DNA of 61,548 bases from Bacteroidota bacterium (GCA_027624855.1 JAQBTQ010000016.1:1-61548), one strand, 5' to 3'; counted from the first letter of the stretch, positions 9,495-17,196 are shown. Made by a program: numbers and translations. The notes: generated from the sequence alone by a model not told the origin.

Positions 9495-9818
9495 ATGAAG
9501 CCACGCTACCTCCTTTTCTTTCTTGCCCTTATCGGGCTGAATTCCTGCGAATTTTGCGAAACAAAAGGAACCATTACCTTCGATAATACGGAACGGTTAT
9601 GGTGCAACTGCGAAGTAACATTTCCAAACGGTGACGTCTACGTTATTAACGCAGGTGAACAAAGGACGTATGAGTTCTTCCAGGGAACCCATGAAATAGA
9701 CGCGTATTGTGGCAATGGGGCATGGCAAAATGACTTTTGCGGACTTGAAGAAGGTGTCATTTCCCGCACCTTCGATGTTGATTGTGGAGACAATCATGTG
9801 ATGAATCTGAACTTCTGA
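9495..9818 (+). CDS. Small Cys-rich lipoprotein, unknown function
   Basis: 107 residues with signal MKPRYLLFFLALIGLNSC, whose LNSC lipobox predicts lipid anchoring at Cys18. The mature part has seven more Cys, several in close spacing (CEFC, WCNC), suggesting disulfides in the periplasm or outside. The fold looks beta-rich. No family recognised. A near-match to the Bacteroidota -7 box (TCAATTTG) lies about 40 nt upstream. The next gene is the persulfide regulator with its own promoter, so this gene is probably transcribed alone. Confidence 0.75.
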   Translation: MKPRYLLFFLALIGLNSCEFCETKGTITFDNTERLWCNCEVTFPNGDVYVINAGEQRTYEFFQGTHEIDAYCGNGAWQNDFCGLEEGVISRTFDVDCGDNHVMNLNF

Positions 9819-9862
9819 TTTCTTAGTTCGGCGAGGATAAAAAGGTTAATATTTGGATATTT

Positions 9863-9882
9863 GAACAATTATTAAAATGTTC
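9863..9882. promoter_or_regulatory. Putative ArsR-family operator
   Basis: Inverted repeat GAACA-N10-TGTTC, with inner TT/AA also paired. It lies exactly between a -33-like TTTG (9860-9863) and the -7 box, so a bound repressor would block polymerase. Autoregulation by the downstream ArsR-type protein is inferred from position. Confidence 0.65.
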
Positions 9883-9883
9883 T

Positions 9884-9891
9884 TATATTTG
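9884..9891 (+). promoter_or_regulatory. TAnnTTTG promoter box for the persulfide operon
   Basis: TATATTTG, a perfect Bacteroidota -7 element, ending 4 nt before the GTG start; a TTTG lies 20 nt upstream of it. The transcript would start at or next to the start codon. Confidence 0.7.
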
Positions 9892-9895
9892 CCCT

Positions 9896-10228
9896 GTGAA
9901 AGGTCAAGCCGTAGATATTTCAGCCGAACAACTTGAGCGTGTAGCAAAGGTGCTCAAAACCATCGCTCATCCCGTCAAGCTGCAAATTCTGTCCATTTTA
10001 GCCGAAGAAGCACCGATGGATGTGACCAGCTTGTGTGCTCGTGTAGGGATGGGCTGTCAAATCTCCATGATGTCTCACCATTTGGCGAAAATGAAAGACA
10101 ATGGAGTATTGGTTTCAGAAAAATCCGGAAAGCAAGTTTATTATCGAGTGGCTGACAAGAACCTCCTGAATATTTTCAATTGCATTAGCCTTGAAAAGCC
10201 TTTTCAATTAACTAATCAAGAACCCTGA
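9896..10228 (+). CDS. ArsR/SmtB-family regulator, probably persulfide-sensing
   Basis: 110 residues from a GTG start. Winged-helix ArsR fold: helix AHPVKLQILSILAEE, recognition region QISMMSHHLAKMKDNG (about 55-70) and wing GKQVYYRVAD. Cysteines at 47, 54 and 96 place thiols near the recognition helix and in the C-terminal helix, as in the sulfide-responsive BigR/SqrR branch, which forms a disulfide or polysulfide bridge. Its neighbours, an exporter and a persulfide dioxygenase, fit that role better than arsenic or zinc. It likely represses its own operon through the dyad in its promoter. Metal sensing is the alternative. Confidence 0.82.
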   Translation: MKGQAVDISAEQLERVAKVLKTIAHPVKLQILSILAEEAPMDVTSLCARVGMGCQISMMSHHLAKMKDNGVLVSEKSGKQVYYRVADKNLLNIFNCISLEKPFQLTNQEP

Positions 10229-10230
10229 GT

Positions 10231-11022
10231 ATGGAAATTTTAGGTTACGCAATGGCATTGGTCATTGGTGTTTCGTTGGGACTTATCGGAGGTGGAGGAT
10301 CCATCCTGGCGGTGCCTGTGCTCGCTTATCTTTTTGCGCTTGACGAAAAGATTGCAACAGCCTACTCTTTATTCGTGGTGGGTTCGGCCGCACTGGTGGG
10401 TGGACTGAGGCAGCATTCGAATCAAAATGTCGATTGGCGCACGGCCATCGTCTTTGGAATCCCGGCAATCATCGGTGTCTGGCTCGTGAGGCACTTCGTT
10501 GTTCCCGCACTTCCGGATGTGTTAATTCATGCCGGTGAATTTGCTTTCACGCGCCGCATGGGGATGTTCGGTCTGTTTTCAATTTTGATGGTTTGGGCAG
10601 CTTGGTCCATGTTGTCGTCGAAAGAACGCAAAAGCGGTTCGGGCGAAGTGAAATACAATTACTCACTGATATTATTCGAAGGGCTTTTGGTGGGTGGCAT
10701 CACGGGTTTGGTTGGAGCTGGAGGTGGATTTCTCATTATCCCTGCACTGGTCATTCTGGCCAACTTGGAAATCAAGAAAGCCATAGGCACTTCATTGATG
10801 ATCATTGCTTTGAAGTCTTTGATGGGTTTCTTTTTGGGCGACGCATTGACGACACAAATCGACTGGCCTTTTCTGCTTCAGTTCACCGCAATAGCCATTG
10901 CTGGAATATTCGGTGGTGTATACATCGGGAACTTCATCGATGGTAAAAAACTTAAAAAAGGATTTGGCTATTTCATCATTGCCATGGCCTTCTTCATCTT
11001 TACAATGGAATTCATTATTTAA
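10231..11022 (+). CDS. TauE/SafE-family sulfite or sulfur-anion exporter
   Basis: 263 residues with about eight membrane segments and the internal duplication of this family: GLIGGGGSILAVPVLAYL (about 18-35) and GLVGAGGGFLIIPALVIL (about 167-184). The family moves sulfite, sulfoacetate or other small sulfur anions across the inner membrane. It starts 2 nt after the regulator's stop and ends 11 nt before the persulfide dioxygenase, so the three form an operon. Export of sulfite or thiosulfate made by the downstream enzyme is the likely job. The arrangement resembles the staphylococcal cst operon, where a TauE gene accompanies cstB. Confidence 0.85.
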   Translation: MEILGYAMALVIGVSLGLIGGGGSILAVPVLAYLFALDEKIATAYSLFVVGSAALVGGLRQHSNQNVDWRTAIVFGIPAIIGVWLVRHFVVPALPDVLIHAGEFAFTRRMGMFGLFSILMVWAAWSMLSSKERKSGSGEVKYNYSLILFEGLLVGGITGLVGAGGGFLIIPALVILANLEIKKAIGTSLMIIALKSLMGFFLGDALTTQIDWPFLLQFTAIAIAGIFGGVYIGNFIDGKKLKKGFGYFIIAMAFFIFTMEFII

Positions 11023-11033
11023 CCTATTCGATC

Positions 11034-12443
11034 ATGAAAATCGAACAGATCTACACTGGTTGTCTGGCACAAGGTGCTTACTACATTCACAGCAAAGGTG
11101 AAGGTGTCATCATTGACCCTTTACGCGAAGTGCAACCCTATATCGATCGCGCAGAAGCTGACGGTGTAAAAATCAAATATGTGCTCGAAACGCATTTTCA
11201 CGCAGACTTTGTGAGCGGTCACGTTACGCTGGCAGAAAAAACTGGAGCGACGATTGTGTACGGACCCAATGCGAGCACCTCATTCGATGCGCACATCGCA
11301 AAAGACGGAGAAACACTCCATGTGGGAGATGTCACCATTCACGTATTGCACACGCCTGGTCACACCATGGAAAGCACCACCTACTTGCTTCGAGATCAAG
11401 ACGGAAAAGACATAGCCATCTTTACTGGGGACACCCTGTTCCTTGGAGATGTGGGGCGTCCTGACCTCGCCCAGAAATCAGAGAGCATGACCCAAGAAGA
11501 TTTGGCAAGCATTCTTTTTGACAGCCTCCGAGAAAAAATCATGCCTCTAGCTGATGACGTTACCGTATATCCTGCGCATGGTGCTGGTTCTGCGTGTGGA
11601 AAGAATATGATGAAAGAGACGGTGGATACATTGGGCAATCAAAAGCGCATGAACTACGCCTTGCGTGCCGACATGACGCGTGAAGAATTTGTCGCAGAAG
11701 TGACCGACGGCCTTATGCCACCTCCCGGGTACTTCCCCCTCAATGTAAAAATGAACAAAGAAGGATACGAGTCCATCGATCAAGTGTTGCACCGCGGGTT
11801 GGAAGCGCTCTCTCCAAATGCTTTTGAAGCTGTTGCAAACGAGACCGAAGCACTCGTTTTGGATGTTCGCTCGCCACAAGAATTCGCCAACGGTCATATT
11901 CCTGGAAGCATCTTCATCGGAATCAACGGAAACTTTGCGCCGTGGGTTGGTGAACTCATCATCGATGTCAATACCAGCATCATACTGGTCGCGCCGGAAG
12001 GCCGTGAAGAGGAGGTTGTCACTCGCCTTTCACGAGTAGGTTTCGACAAGACATACGGATACCTCAAGGGCGGCATTGATGCTTGGCTCGCAGCCGGCAA
12101 AGAAATCGACACCGTGAAGTCCGTGCCCGCTACTGAAATGGCCGCTAGTTATGAGGCCTATGCAGACCGCATCTTCGATGTCCGCAAACCCGGAGAGCAC
12201 CTGTCTGAGCATGTATTAAATGCCCACCACACGCCATTAAGCAGCCTCAACGACCATCTTGCTGAATTCCCACAAGACGGCGAATTCTTCGTGCACTGTG
12301 CAGGTGGTTACCGCTCCATGATTGCCGCTTCAATTTTGAAGTCGAGAGGCATCCACAACATGATTGATGTCCAAGGTGGATACGGGGCCATCAAGGAAAC
12401 GAGCGCTCCGAAGTCGGATTACGTCTGCCCTTCAACGCTCTGA
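11034..12443 (+). CDS. Persulfide dioxygenase-rhodanese fusion, CstB-like
   Basis: 469 residues. The N-terminal metallo-beta-lactamase domain (1 to about 250) has the mononuclear iron site of persulfide dioxygenases: ETHFHADFVSGH (H54, H56, D58, H63), HTPGHT, FTGDTLFLGDVGR and PAHGAG. Two rhodanese domains follow. The first (about 265-360) has VAPEG where the catalytic Cys loop should be, so it is probably inactive. The second (about 375-465) keeps the Cys in HCAGGYRS. Family knowledge: oxidises glutathione, CoA or bacillithiol persulfide and transfers sulfur, yielding sulfite or thiosulfate. Bacillithiol persulfide is a reasonable substrate because BshB1 is encoded in the window. A terminator follows. 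Confidence 0.88.
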   Translation: MKIEQIYTGCLAQGAYYIHSKGEGVIIDPLREVQPYIDRAEADGVKIKYVLETHFHADFVSGHVTLAEKTGATIVYGPNASTSFDAHIAKDGETLHVGDVTIHVLHTPGHTMESTTYLLRDQDGKDIAIFTGDTLFLGDVGRPDLAQKSESMTQEDLASILFDSLREKIMPLADDVTVYPAHGAGSACGKNMMKETVDTLGNQKRMNYALRADMTREEFVAEVTDGLMPPPGYFPLNVKMNKEGYESIDQVLHRGLEALSPNAFEAVANETEALVLDVRSPQEFANGHIPGSIFIGINGNFAPWVGELIIDVNTSIILVAPEGREEEVVTRLSRVGFDKTYGYLKGGIDAWLAAGKEIDTVKSVPATEMAASYEAYADRIFDVRKPGEHLSEHVLNAHHTPLSSLNDHLAEFPQDGEFFVHCAGGYRSMIAASILKSRGIHNMIDVQGGYGAIKETSAPKSDYVCPSTL

Positions 12444-12471
12444 AGTTTGGGGAGCGAGAGAAAACTAAAAA

Positions 12472-12500
12472 AGCTCTGATGAACTTCAGGGCTTTTTTTT
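12472..12500 (+). terminator. Rho-independent terminator of the persulfide operon
   Basis: AGCTCTGA/TTCAGGGCT stem with one wobble or mismatch, TGAAC loop and a run of eight T. It lies 29 nt after the dioxygenase stop. Confidence 0.85.
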
Positions 12501-12511
12501 GGCTTTCATAT

Positions 12512-13024
12512 TCAATAGGGATAGGAGCCAATCCAATTACCCTGTGGATCATATCGTGCAACAACATAGGTCGTTCCGCTTGACGTGGTTGCGTATCCCA
12601 TCCCAACTTTGGTGGTCTTGGACCAAACCATCTGCGTGTAGTGACCTGTGCCACGGAAGTTATCCCACGACATTTTGACTCGACTGTACTTTTCAATTTC
12701 TTCATACCAAGAATTGCTCGCATTGGAAAATGGAGTCTCCGTCTCCCAAGAACACCAATATAAATTTTCTCCGTAGCCGCATTTCGCGTGCACCAATTTG
12801 TCAATTCGTGCCAGTTCTTCGGCATACTCCGTCGCGTCTTTCGCCAATTCTTCACTCCAAGTCAATGGGGGAACGCCAACTTCTCTTCGCGCGTCGTTGT
12901 GTATTTCCAAAGCCAATTGAATGTCCTCCCGAATTGAGGCTTCCTGATTTTCCTGGGCAATCACATTCTGGACCATAGCCAGCAGATAGGTATTCAACGC
13001 CATGAATATGAAAAACTTTCTCAT
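12512..13024 (-). CDS. Secreted CAP-domain (SCP/PR1) protein
   Basis: 170 residues with a signal peptide (cleavage near VIAQ, residues 21-24) and one CAP domain. Visible family motifs: HNDARREVGVPPLTW (about 42-56), GENLYW, GHYTQMVWSKTTKVGMGYA (about 126-144) and YDPQGNWIG. The four cavity residues of CAP proteins are represented by two His (HND, GHYTQ) and acidic partners. Bacterial CAP proteins are exported; their biochemical role is poorly defined. Monocistronic and convergent with the persulfide operon, sharing the terminator region. Confidence 0.88.
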   Translation of the reverse strand: MRKFFIFMALNTYLLAMVQNVIAQENQEASIREDIQLALEIHNDARREVGVPPLTWSEELAKDATEYAEELARIDKLVHAKCGYGENLYWCSWETETPFSNASNSWYEEIEKYSRVKMSWDNFRGTGHYTQMVWSKTTKVGMGYATTSSGTTYVVARYDPQGNWIGSYPY

Positions 13025-13118
13025 GCTCTCTCAACGAAAAACATCCGTGTAATGGTATGCAAGCACAGGCTATTGATTGAAGAAAACGTCCGCCATTCAA
13101 TCAAATAAGCTGAAACTT

Positions 13119-14030
13119 TCAGATCAATAATCTTTGCCGAAAATCCTTTAACGCCTGATCCAACATGGATTCATCCAAGCCCCTCAAATGGACGAAGGAT
13201 TGACTCGGGTGCTCAATGGCTGGGGTAAGGTATTGGTATTCCACAGCTGGGATACGAGACCGAATCCAGGCTAGCATGGCGTTGAGCTCACACTGAAAGT
13301 CAGCGATTAATAGGTTTTCAGGGCGCTCACCTGAAGCCGCCCGTTGGAGCACTTCGACCACGTGGTGCAGCGCCACAAACGGCCGGACTTGGTTGCCGCT
13401 TCCGAACAAAGAAATTCGCCCTCCAGTCAGTGCTTCAAAAACAAACCGATGCACCAGTGTATCAAATCGGCACGTGCGGTTGCTTCCAAAAATGTGCGCC
13501 GCTCTGACGAGAATCAATTCAATACCCGATTCCGCCGCGTAGCCTTCTAAGTATTGCTCACCCCGCCATTTTGAGAGGGCATAACCGTTTTGCGGGTTCG
13601 GCGCATCTGAAGGATTAATGCCTTCCCGAAATCCATAGACCGCACTGGAACTGAGGTGGACCAAGCGCTGAATCTGTGGGTTTTCTTCAAGCGCACGTGT
13701 TACCGAAAGAGCCCCATACGCATTGACCTGATCGTATTGCGTATGCTGGGAATATGTGAAGGGTTCGTCCACGAAAGCCGCTAAATGAACCATGACGTTC
13801 ATGCCATTGCAAGCTTTCGACAACCGGCGGGTATCGAGGATGTCACCTCGGACGAAACGCACCTTATCTAGGACCGCACCTTCACCTCGATCGAAAAAGA
13901 AGCGCCGGTCGTTGCGAATCAGTTCATCATACACCACGATGCTTCCGACTTCGGGCAACGCATTCAATGCTTCGCACAAAGAAGCTCCTACATATCCTGC
14001 GCCTCCGGTAATGATGATGTTCTGTTTCAT
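13119..14030 (-). CDS. NAD-dependent epimerase/dehydratase (SDR superfamily)
   Basis: 303 residues from the ATG at 14030; a TTG two codons earlier is possible. Extended short-chain dehydrogenase: NAD-binding TGGAGYVG (residues 6-13), catalytic tyrosine motif YALSK (Y150, K154) and Ser in SSSAVYG. It probably acts on a nucleotide sugar, but the exact reaction is not readable. It starts 6 nt after the stop of the APS reductase, so the two are co-transcribed. That pairing recalls sulfoquinovose synthase, an epimerase-fold enzyme that uses sulfite, yet this protein is about 90 residues shorter than SqdB, so that idea is weak. Confidence 0.82.
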   Translation of the reverse strand: MKQNIIITGGAGYVGASLCEALNALPEVGSIVVYDELIRNDRRFFFDRGEGAVLDKVRFVRGDILDTRRLSKACNGMNVMVHLAAFVDEPFTYSQHTQYDQVNAYGALSVTRALEENPQIQRLVHLSSSAVYGFREGINPSDAPNPQNGYALSKWRGEQYLEGYAAESGIELILVRAAHIFGSNRTCRFDTLVHRFVFEALTGGRISLFGSGNQVRPFVALHHVVEVLQRAASGERPENLLIADFQCELNAMLAWIRSRIPAVEYQYLTPAIEHPSQSFVHLRGLDESMLDQALKDFRQRLLI

Positions 14031-14036
14031 GGTCAA

Positions 14037-14720
14037 TCAGTCTGTGTGCAAGCCGCATTCGGTTTTGGAACTTCCCTCCCAACGGCCGCCCCGTTCTTCA
14101 AAATCTAGGGCGTTCCATTTACGAGTACACGGCACGCACCCGATGCTTTTATAGCCGTCATTTTCCAATGGATGACGCGGAAGGTCATGGACTTGGATGT
14201 AGCGGTAAATATCCTTGGCGGTCCACTCCAACAGTGGATGGTACCGAAGAACTCCTGTGGCGTCCATTTCTAGCCGTGCTTTTTGTGAACGCACCTTGCT
14301 CTGGTCCGCCCGAATGCCACTAGTCCATACATCGCCAGGCCTCAATAGTGCACGCATCGGCTCGACTTTATTAAGATGGCAACACGCATCAATGTCCGAA
14401 GCAAACAAAAAATTCCCACGTTGGGTCATTTGCTCAGCAAATGTTCGTTCGCTGCGCACTTTTAGCATTTGAATACCGAGTCGCTCAATAATTGAATGCG
14501 CGAATAAGTACGTTTCCGGAAACAAAAATCCCGTATCGATGAGCACCACCGTCACTGCGTCGCTCGCCAATTGCGATACCATGTGCAGCAAGGGAACACT
14601 TTGGGATTGAAACGAAGAAGTCACGTAAACGCCTCGACCTTCCGATTTGAACTGATTCACATCAGCCCGTATCCTTTGGAACGTGTTTTCAAAAAGTAGC
14701 GAGGAAGACAGGGGCGGCAT
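14037..14720 (-). CDS. cysH: Adenylyl-sulfate (APS) reductase, CysH family
   Basis: 227 residues. PP-loop motif SSFQSQSVPLLHM (about 35-47), substrate loop GIRADQS (135-141) and C-terminal catalytic ECGLHTD with Cys222. Two Cys pairs, C113-C114 (DACCHLNK) and C195/C198 (GCVPC), are the ligands of the 4Fe-4S cluster that marks APS-specific enzymes as opposed to PAPS reductases. It reduces APS to sulfite using thioredoxin; a thioredoxin reductase gene lies at 48788-49750. It is unusual that no cysD/cysN or sulfite reductase gene adjoins it; the only partner is the epimerase downstream. Confidence 0.87.
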   Translation of the reverse strand: MPPLSSSLLFENTFQRIRADVNQFKSEGRGVYVTSSFQSQSVPLLHMVSQLASDAVTVVLIDTGFLFPETYLFAHSIIERLGIQMLKVRSERTFAEQMTQRGNFLFASDIDACCHLNKVEPMRALLRPGDVWTSGIRADQSKVRSQKARLEMDATGVLRYHPLLEWTAKDIYRYIQVHDLPRHPLENDGYKSIGCVPCTRKWNALDFEERGGRWEGSSKTECGLHTD

Positions 14721-14864
14721 GCCAAATCAATTGAGTGAAGTCGCGTACCATTATGCGAGACACAAAATTCGGACATTTCCAGGACATCCCAAAGCCGCCA
14801 CAGGACTGACGGGCCTGCGCTGCGCCATCCTGACATAATCGCGACGCAATGGGCATCACGAAGT

Positions 14865-14926
14865 CTAAAAACGCCCGGCCTTTTTGAGACCGAGCGTTCA
14901 TTTCATTTCGTCGGGGCGGCAGGATT
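14865..14926. repeat. 62-bp direct repeat, copy 1, with tRNA-Pro 3' fragment
   Basis: Identical to 14972-15033. Contains the terminator-like hairpin that follows tRNA-Pro and the last 16 nt of the tRNA gene (14911-14926), after which the tRNA sequence is replaced by unrelated GC-rich bases. A truncated tRNA remnant. Confidence 0.9.
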
Positions 14927-14971
14927 TTTCGGACCGCTCCGCGGCCGAAAGATCAAGTACCACCATTTCAA

Positions 14972-15033
14972 CTAAAAACGCCCGGCCTTTTTGAGACCGA
15001 GCGTTCATTTCATTTCGTCGGGGCGGCAGGATT
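14972..15033. repeat. 62-bp direct repeat, copy 2, with the real tRNA-Pro 3' end
   Basis: Perfect match to copy 1, 107 bp away. The hairpin (AACGCTCGGTCT / AGGCCGGGCGTT on the minus strand, followed by T) is the probable terminator of the tRNA transcript. Confidence 0.9.
14976..15008 (-). terminator. Terminator after tRNA-Pro
   Basis: Minus-strand hairpin AACGCTCGGTC/GGCCGGGCGTT with an AAAAA-containing loop and a T run. A second copy sits at 14869-14901. Confidence 0.65.
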
Positions 15034-15092
15034 CGAACCTGCGATCTCCTGGTCCCAAACCAGGCGCCGTAACCGGACTAGGCCACGCCCCG
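15018..15092 (-). tRNA. tRNA-Pro (TGG)
   Basis: Minus strand. Acceptor CGGGGCG/CGCCCCG plus A. The anticodon stem CCTGG/CCAGG holds a loop with anticodon TGG. T arm GCAGGTTCGAATCCTGC is intact. The start with C is typical of proline tRNAs. Confidence 0.95.
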
Positions 15093-15169
15093 AGCGCGTA
15101 AAGCGAGCGCAAAGATAGGTGAAATTGTTCTGTGTGCAATGCTGAATTCAAATCCTATCTGAAACAAAA

Positions 15170-15198
15170 AGGCCAGTGCATCATCACTGGCCTTTTTT
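15170..15198 (-). terminator. Terminator after tRNA-Ser
   Basis: Perfect 9-bp stem AGGCCAGTG/CACTGGCCT with a CATCAT loop and A/T runs on both sides. It begins 2 nt after the tRNA-Ser 3' end. Confidence 0.85.
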
Positions 15199-15199
15199 G

Positions 15200-15283
15200 C
15201 GGAGAGACTGGGACTCGAACCCAGGCGACGGTTGCCCGTCGACAGATTAGCAATCTGCTCCGTTACCACTCCGGCACCTCTCC
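15200..15283 (-). tRNA. tRNA-Ser (GCT)
   Basis: Minus strand, 84 nt, class II with a long variable arm (GTCGACGGGCAACCGTCGC region). Acceptor GGAGAGG/TCTCTCC with discriminator G, as expected for serine. Anticodon loop TTGCTAA on CAGAT/ATCTG gives GCT. Confidence 0.95.
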
Positions 15284-15405
15284 TTTTCTTTGAACTATTC
15301 CAAAGAAGCGGCGACAAAGTTAAGATAAAGCCTTGCGAAAACAACAAAAATGCGTATCTTACCTGTCTGAATTATTAAGACCGAAACACACTAACCAATT
15401 CTTCG

Positions 15406-15768
15406 ATGAAAAAAGTTCTGATTCTCAGCGTGTTTGCATTCTTCGCATTTGCAGCAAACGCTCAAAGCGATGCATCAACGTCATCTAAATCTGCTACTTC
15501 ACAGGTTTCAGAAACTAAGAAAGACGCCGGTTCTTCGACCAAAAATGTAGCATTGGGTGGTTCTGCAACCACTTCAAAGTCTTCTTGTTCGAAGGATGGT
15601 AACACAACAAGCAAAGACGGTAAAGCTGCTTGCAGCAAATCTCAAGCTTCCTGCTGTTCTTCCAAGAGCGCCGATGCTGGCGACAAGAAGAGTTCTTGCT
15701 GCTCTGGCAAATCTGCCGATAGCTGCTCGAAAGGCAAGAAAGAAGGTGAAGCTCCAAAAAAGGAGTAA
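15406..15768 (+). CDS. Small secreted Ser/Lys/Cys-rich low-complexity protein
   Basis: 120 residues. Clear signal peptide (MKKVLILSVFAFFAFAANAQ). The mature part is nearly all Ser, Lys, Ala, Asp and Gly with seven Cys in its second half (SSC, AAC, SCC, SSCC, DSC), embedded in repeats of the form KSADxxxKKSSCCSGKSADS. There is no hydrophobic core, so it is probably disordered until it binds metal or forms disulfides. A periplasmic or extracellular metal-binding role is a guess from composition. It has its own terminator and stands alone. Confidence 0.75.
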   Translation: MKKVLILSVFAFFAFAANAQSDASTSSKSATSQVSETKKDAGSSTKNVALGGSATTSKSSCSKDGNTTSKDGKAACSKSQASCCSSKSADAGDKKSSCCSGKSADSCSKGKKEGEAPKKE

Positions 15769-15857
15769 CATCGATGGCATTGCCGCAAGGCAGCGCCAAT
15801 CAACACCTCATCGCCACACTCGAAAGAGTGTAATTTCTTGCCAGAGACTTGAATTAC

Positions 15858-15890
15858 AAGGGCTGTTCTAACGAGCAGCCCTTTCTATTT
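15858..15890 (+). terminator. Rho-independent terminator
   Basis: AAGGGCTGTTC-TAAC-GAGCAGCCCTT stem with one G-U pair, followed by a T-rich run. It ends the Cys-rich gene and faces the convergent oxidase gene. Confidence 0.85.
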
Positions 15891-15952
15891 TGTTCAGTGA
15901 TACGTCGTTTCAGCGAGCGATTCACGAATCCAAATGTTGCTATTCAAATCCC

Positions 15953-17191
15953 TCAGAATGAAAACCGTTCTTCAGCTAGAGATGCGATGTGTTCGCCAAT
16001 TGCCAACGCAGCCGTAGCAGCTGGTGAAGGTGCATTCAACACGTGAATATTTCGGTCTGTGTAGGAAATTCGAAAATCATCACGGGTATCCCCATCCTGG
16101 GAAAGTAACAATGCGCGCACACCAGAGCGTCCAGGCCGAATGTCGTCCATTGTCAAATCTGGAATCATTCGCTGAAGCGTTTTAAGGAACAGTCGCTTCG
16201 AAAAAGCCCTTCGGTATTCGTTGATTCCAAATGACATGTTCTGAAAAAACAACTTCCACGTTCCAGCATAGCCTAGCGCCTCCAGGGTGTCTTTTAGATC
16301 AAAATCCGTCTTCCCATACCCTTCACGTTTAAACGTAAAAACTGCATTGGGACCACATTCAATTTCACCATCGGTCATTCGCGTGAAGTGAACACCCAAG
16401 AAAGGAAAATCAGGGTTCGGAACTGGGTAAATGAGGTTGCGCACTTTGTGCTTGGCCTGATCCGTCAATTCATAATAGTCTCCGCGAAAACCAACCACCC
16501 GCTCCTTCAATTCAACACCATCCTTTCGCGCCAAGCGATCCGCTTGTAAACCACCGCAAACGACCACATGCTTTGCGCGATAGCCTTCTGTGTTTCGATT
16601 GGTTCGAACAAGGGTTTCATCCCCTTCCCGTTCAAATGAATTGACCTCCTCGCCCAACTTCATTTCACTATTTGGCTGCAACGCTAACGCCAATTCTACC
16701 ATTTTCGCGGTGGCAGCTCGGTAATCAATGATTCCGGTGCATGGAACCCATAACGCGTCAATGCCCTGGCAATGCGGTTCAATTTCTTTGAGTTGATTGG
16801 CATCAATTCGCTCCAACCCTTCAATCTCATTTTGTTGACCAATGGCATGGATCTTTTCCAACATCGGTAATTCCCAATCTTCAACCGCAACGACCACTTT
16901 GCCGCATACATCATGAGGGATGTTATGCTGTTGTGCAAATCGAACCAACTCACGCCGTCCTTCTACACAATTCTTCGCCTTTAATGAACCCGGTGGGTAA
17001 TATAGACCGGAGTGAATGACCCCGGAATTATTGCCTGTTTGATGATCCGCCAATCCGTTTTCCTTTTCAATCAGCAACATCGATCGATTGGGATAACGAT
17101 TTTGCAGTTTGTAAAGCGTTGCTGCGCCTACAATGCCTCCTCCGACAATGATCACATCGAAGGATGCGCTTGACTGATCTGATTGATTCAT
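15953..17191 (-). CDS. lhgO: L-2-hydroxyglutarate oxidase
   Basis: 412 residues from the ATG at 17191; a longer in-frame reading is rejected because a perfect -7 box sits 5 nt before this ATG. FAD-dependent DAO-fold enzyme: dinucleotide-binding VIIVGGGIVGAATLY near the N-terminus, then HQTGNNSGVIHSGLYYPPGS, the substrate-site region characteristic of LhgO, and a C-terminal RPGRSGVRALLLS segment. It oxidises L-2-hydroxyglutarate to 2-oxoglutarate and passes electrons to oxygen or the quinone pool, removing a toxic by-product of malate and lactate dehydrogenases. Divergent from the MFS gene with only 60 bp between starts. Confidence 0.9.
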   Translation of the reverse strand: MNQSDQSSASFDVIIVGGGIVGAATLYKLQNRYPNRSMLLIEKENGLADHQTGNNSGVIHSGLYYPPGSLKAKNCVEGRRELVRFAQQHNIPHDVCGKVVVAVEDWELPMLEKIHAIGQQNEIEGLERIDANQLKEIEPHCQGIDALWVPCTGIIDYRAATAKMVELALALQPNSEMKLGEEVNSFEREGDETLVRTNRNTEGYRAKHVVVCGGLQADRLARKDGVELKERVVGFRGDYYELTDQAKHKVRNLIYPVPNPDFPFLGVHFTRMTDGEIECGPNAVFTFKREGYGKTDFDLKDTLEALGYAGTWKLFFQNMSFGINEYRRAFSKRLFLKTLQRMIPDLTMDDIRPGRSGVRALLLSQDGDTRDDFRISYTDRNIHVLNAPSPAATAALAIGEHIASLAEERFSF

Positions 17192-17196
17192 CGCGG

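Larger units (their letters stand above)
14721..15405. other. Gene-free stretch holding tRNAs and repeats
   Basis: No protein gene is supported. It contains the 62-bp duplicated terminator/tRNA fragment, tRNA-Pro, tRNA-Ser and their terminators. The 140 bp from 14721 to 14864 are the upstream region of the APS reductase gene with no recognisable promoter box. The 46 bp between the repeat copies are GC-rich and unrelated to the tRNA. Confidence 0.8.

Noticed and set aside
15078-15347. 89-codon minus-strand frame over tRNA-Ser
   Set aside because: It overlaps the tRNA gene and both terminators; not a protein gene.
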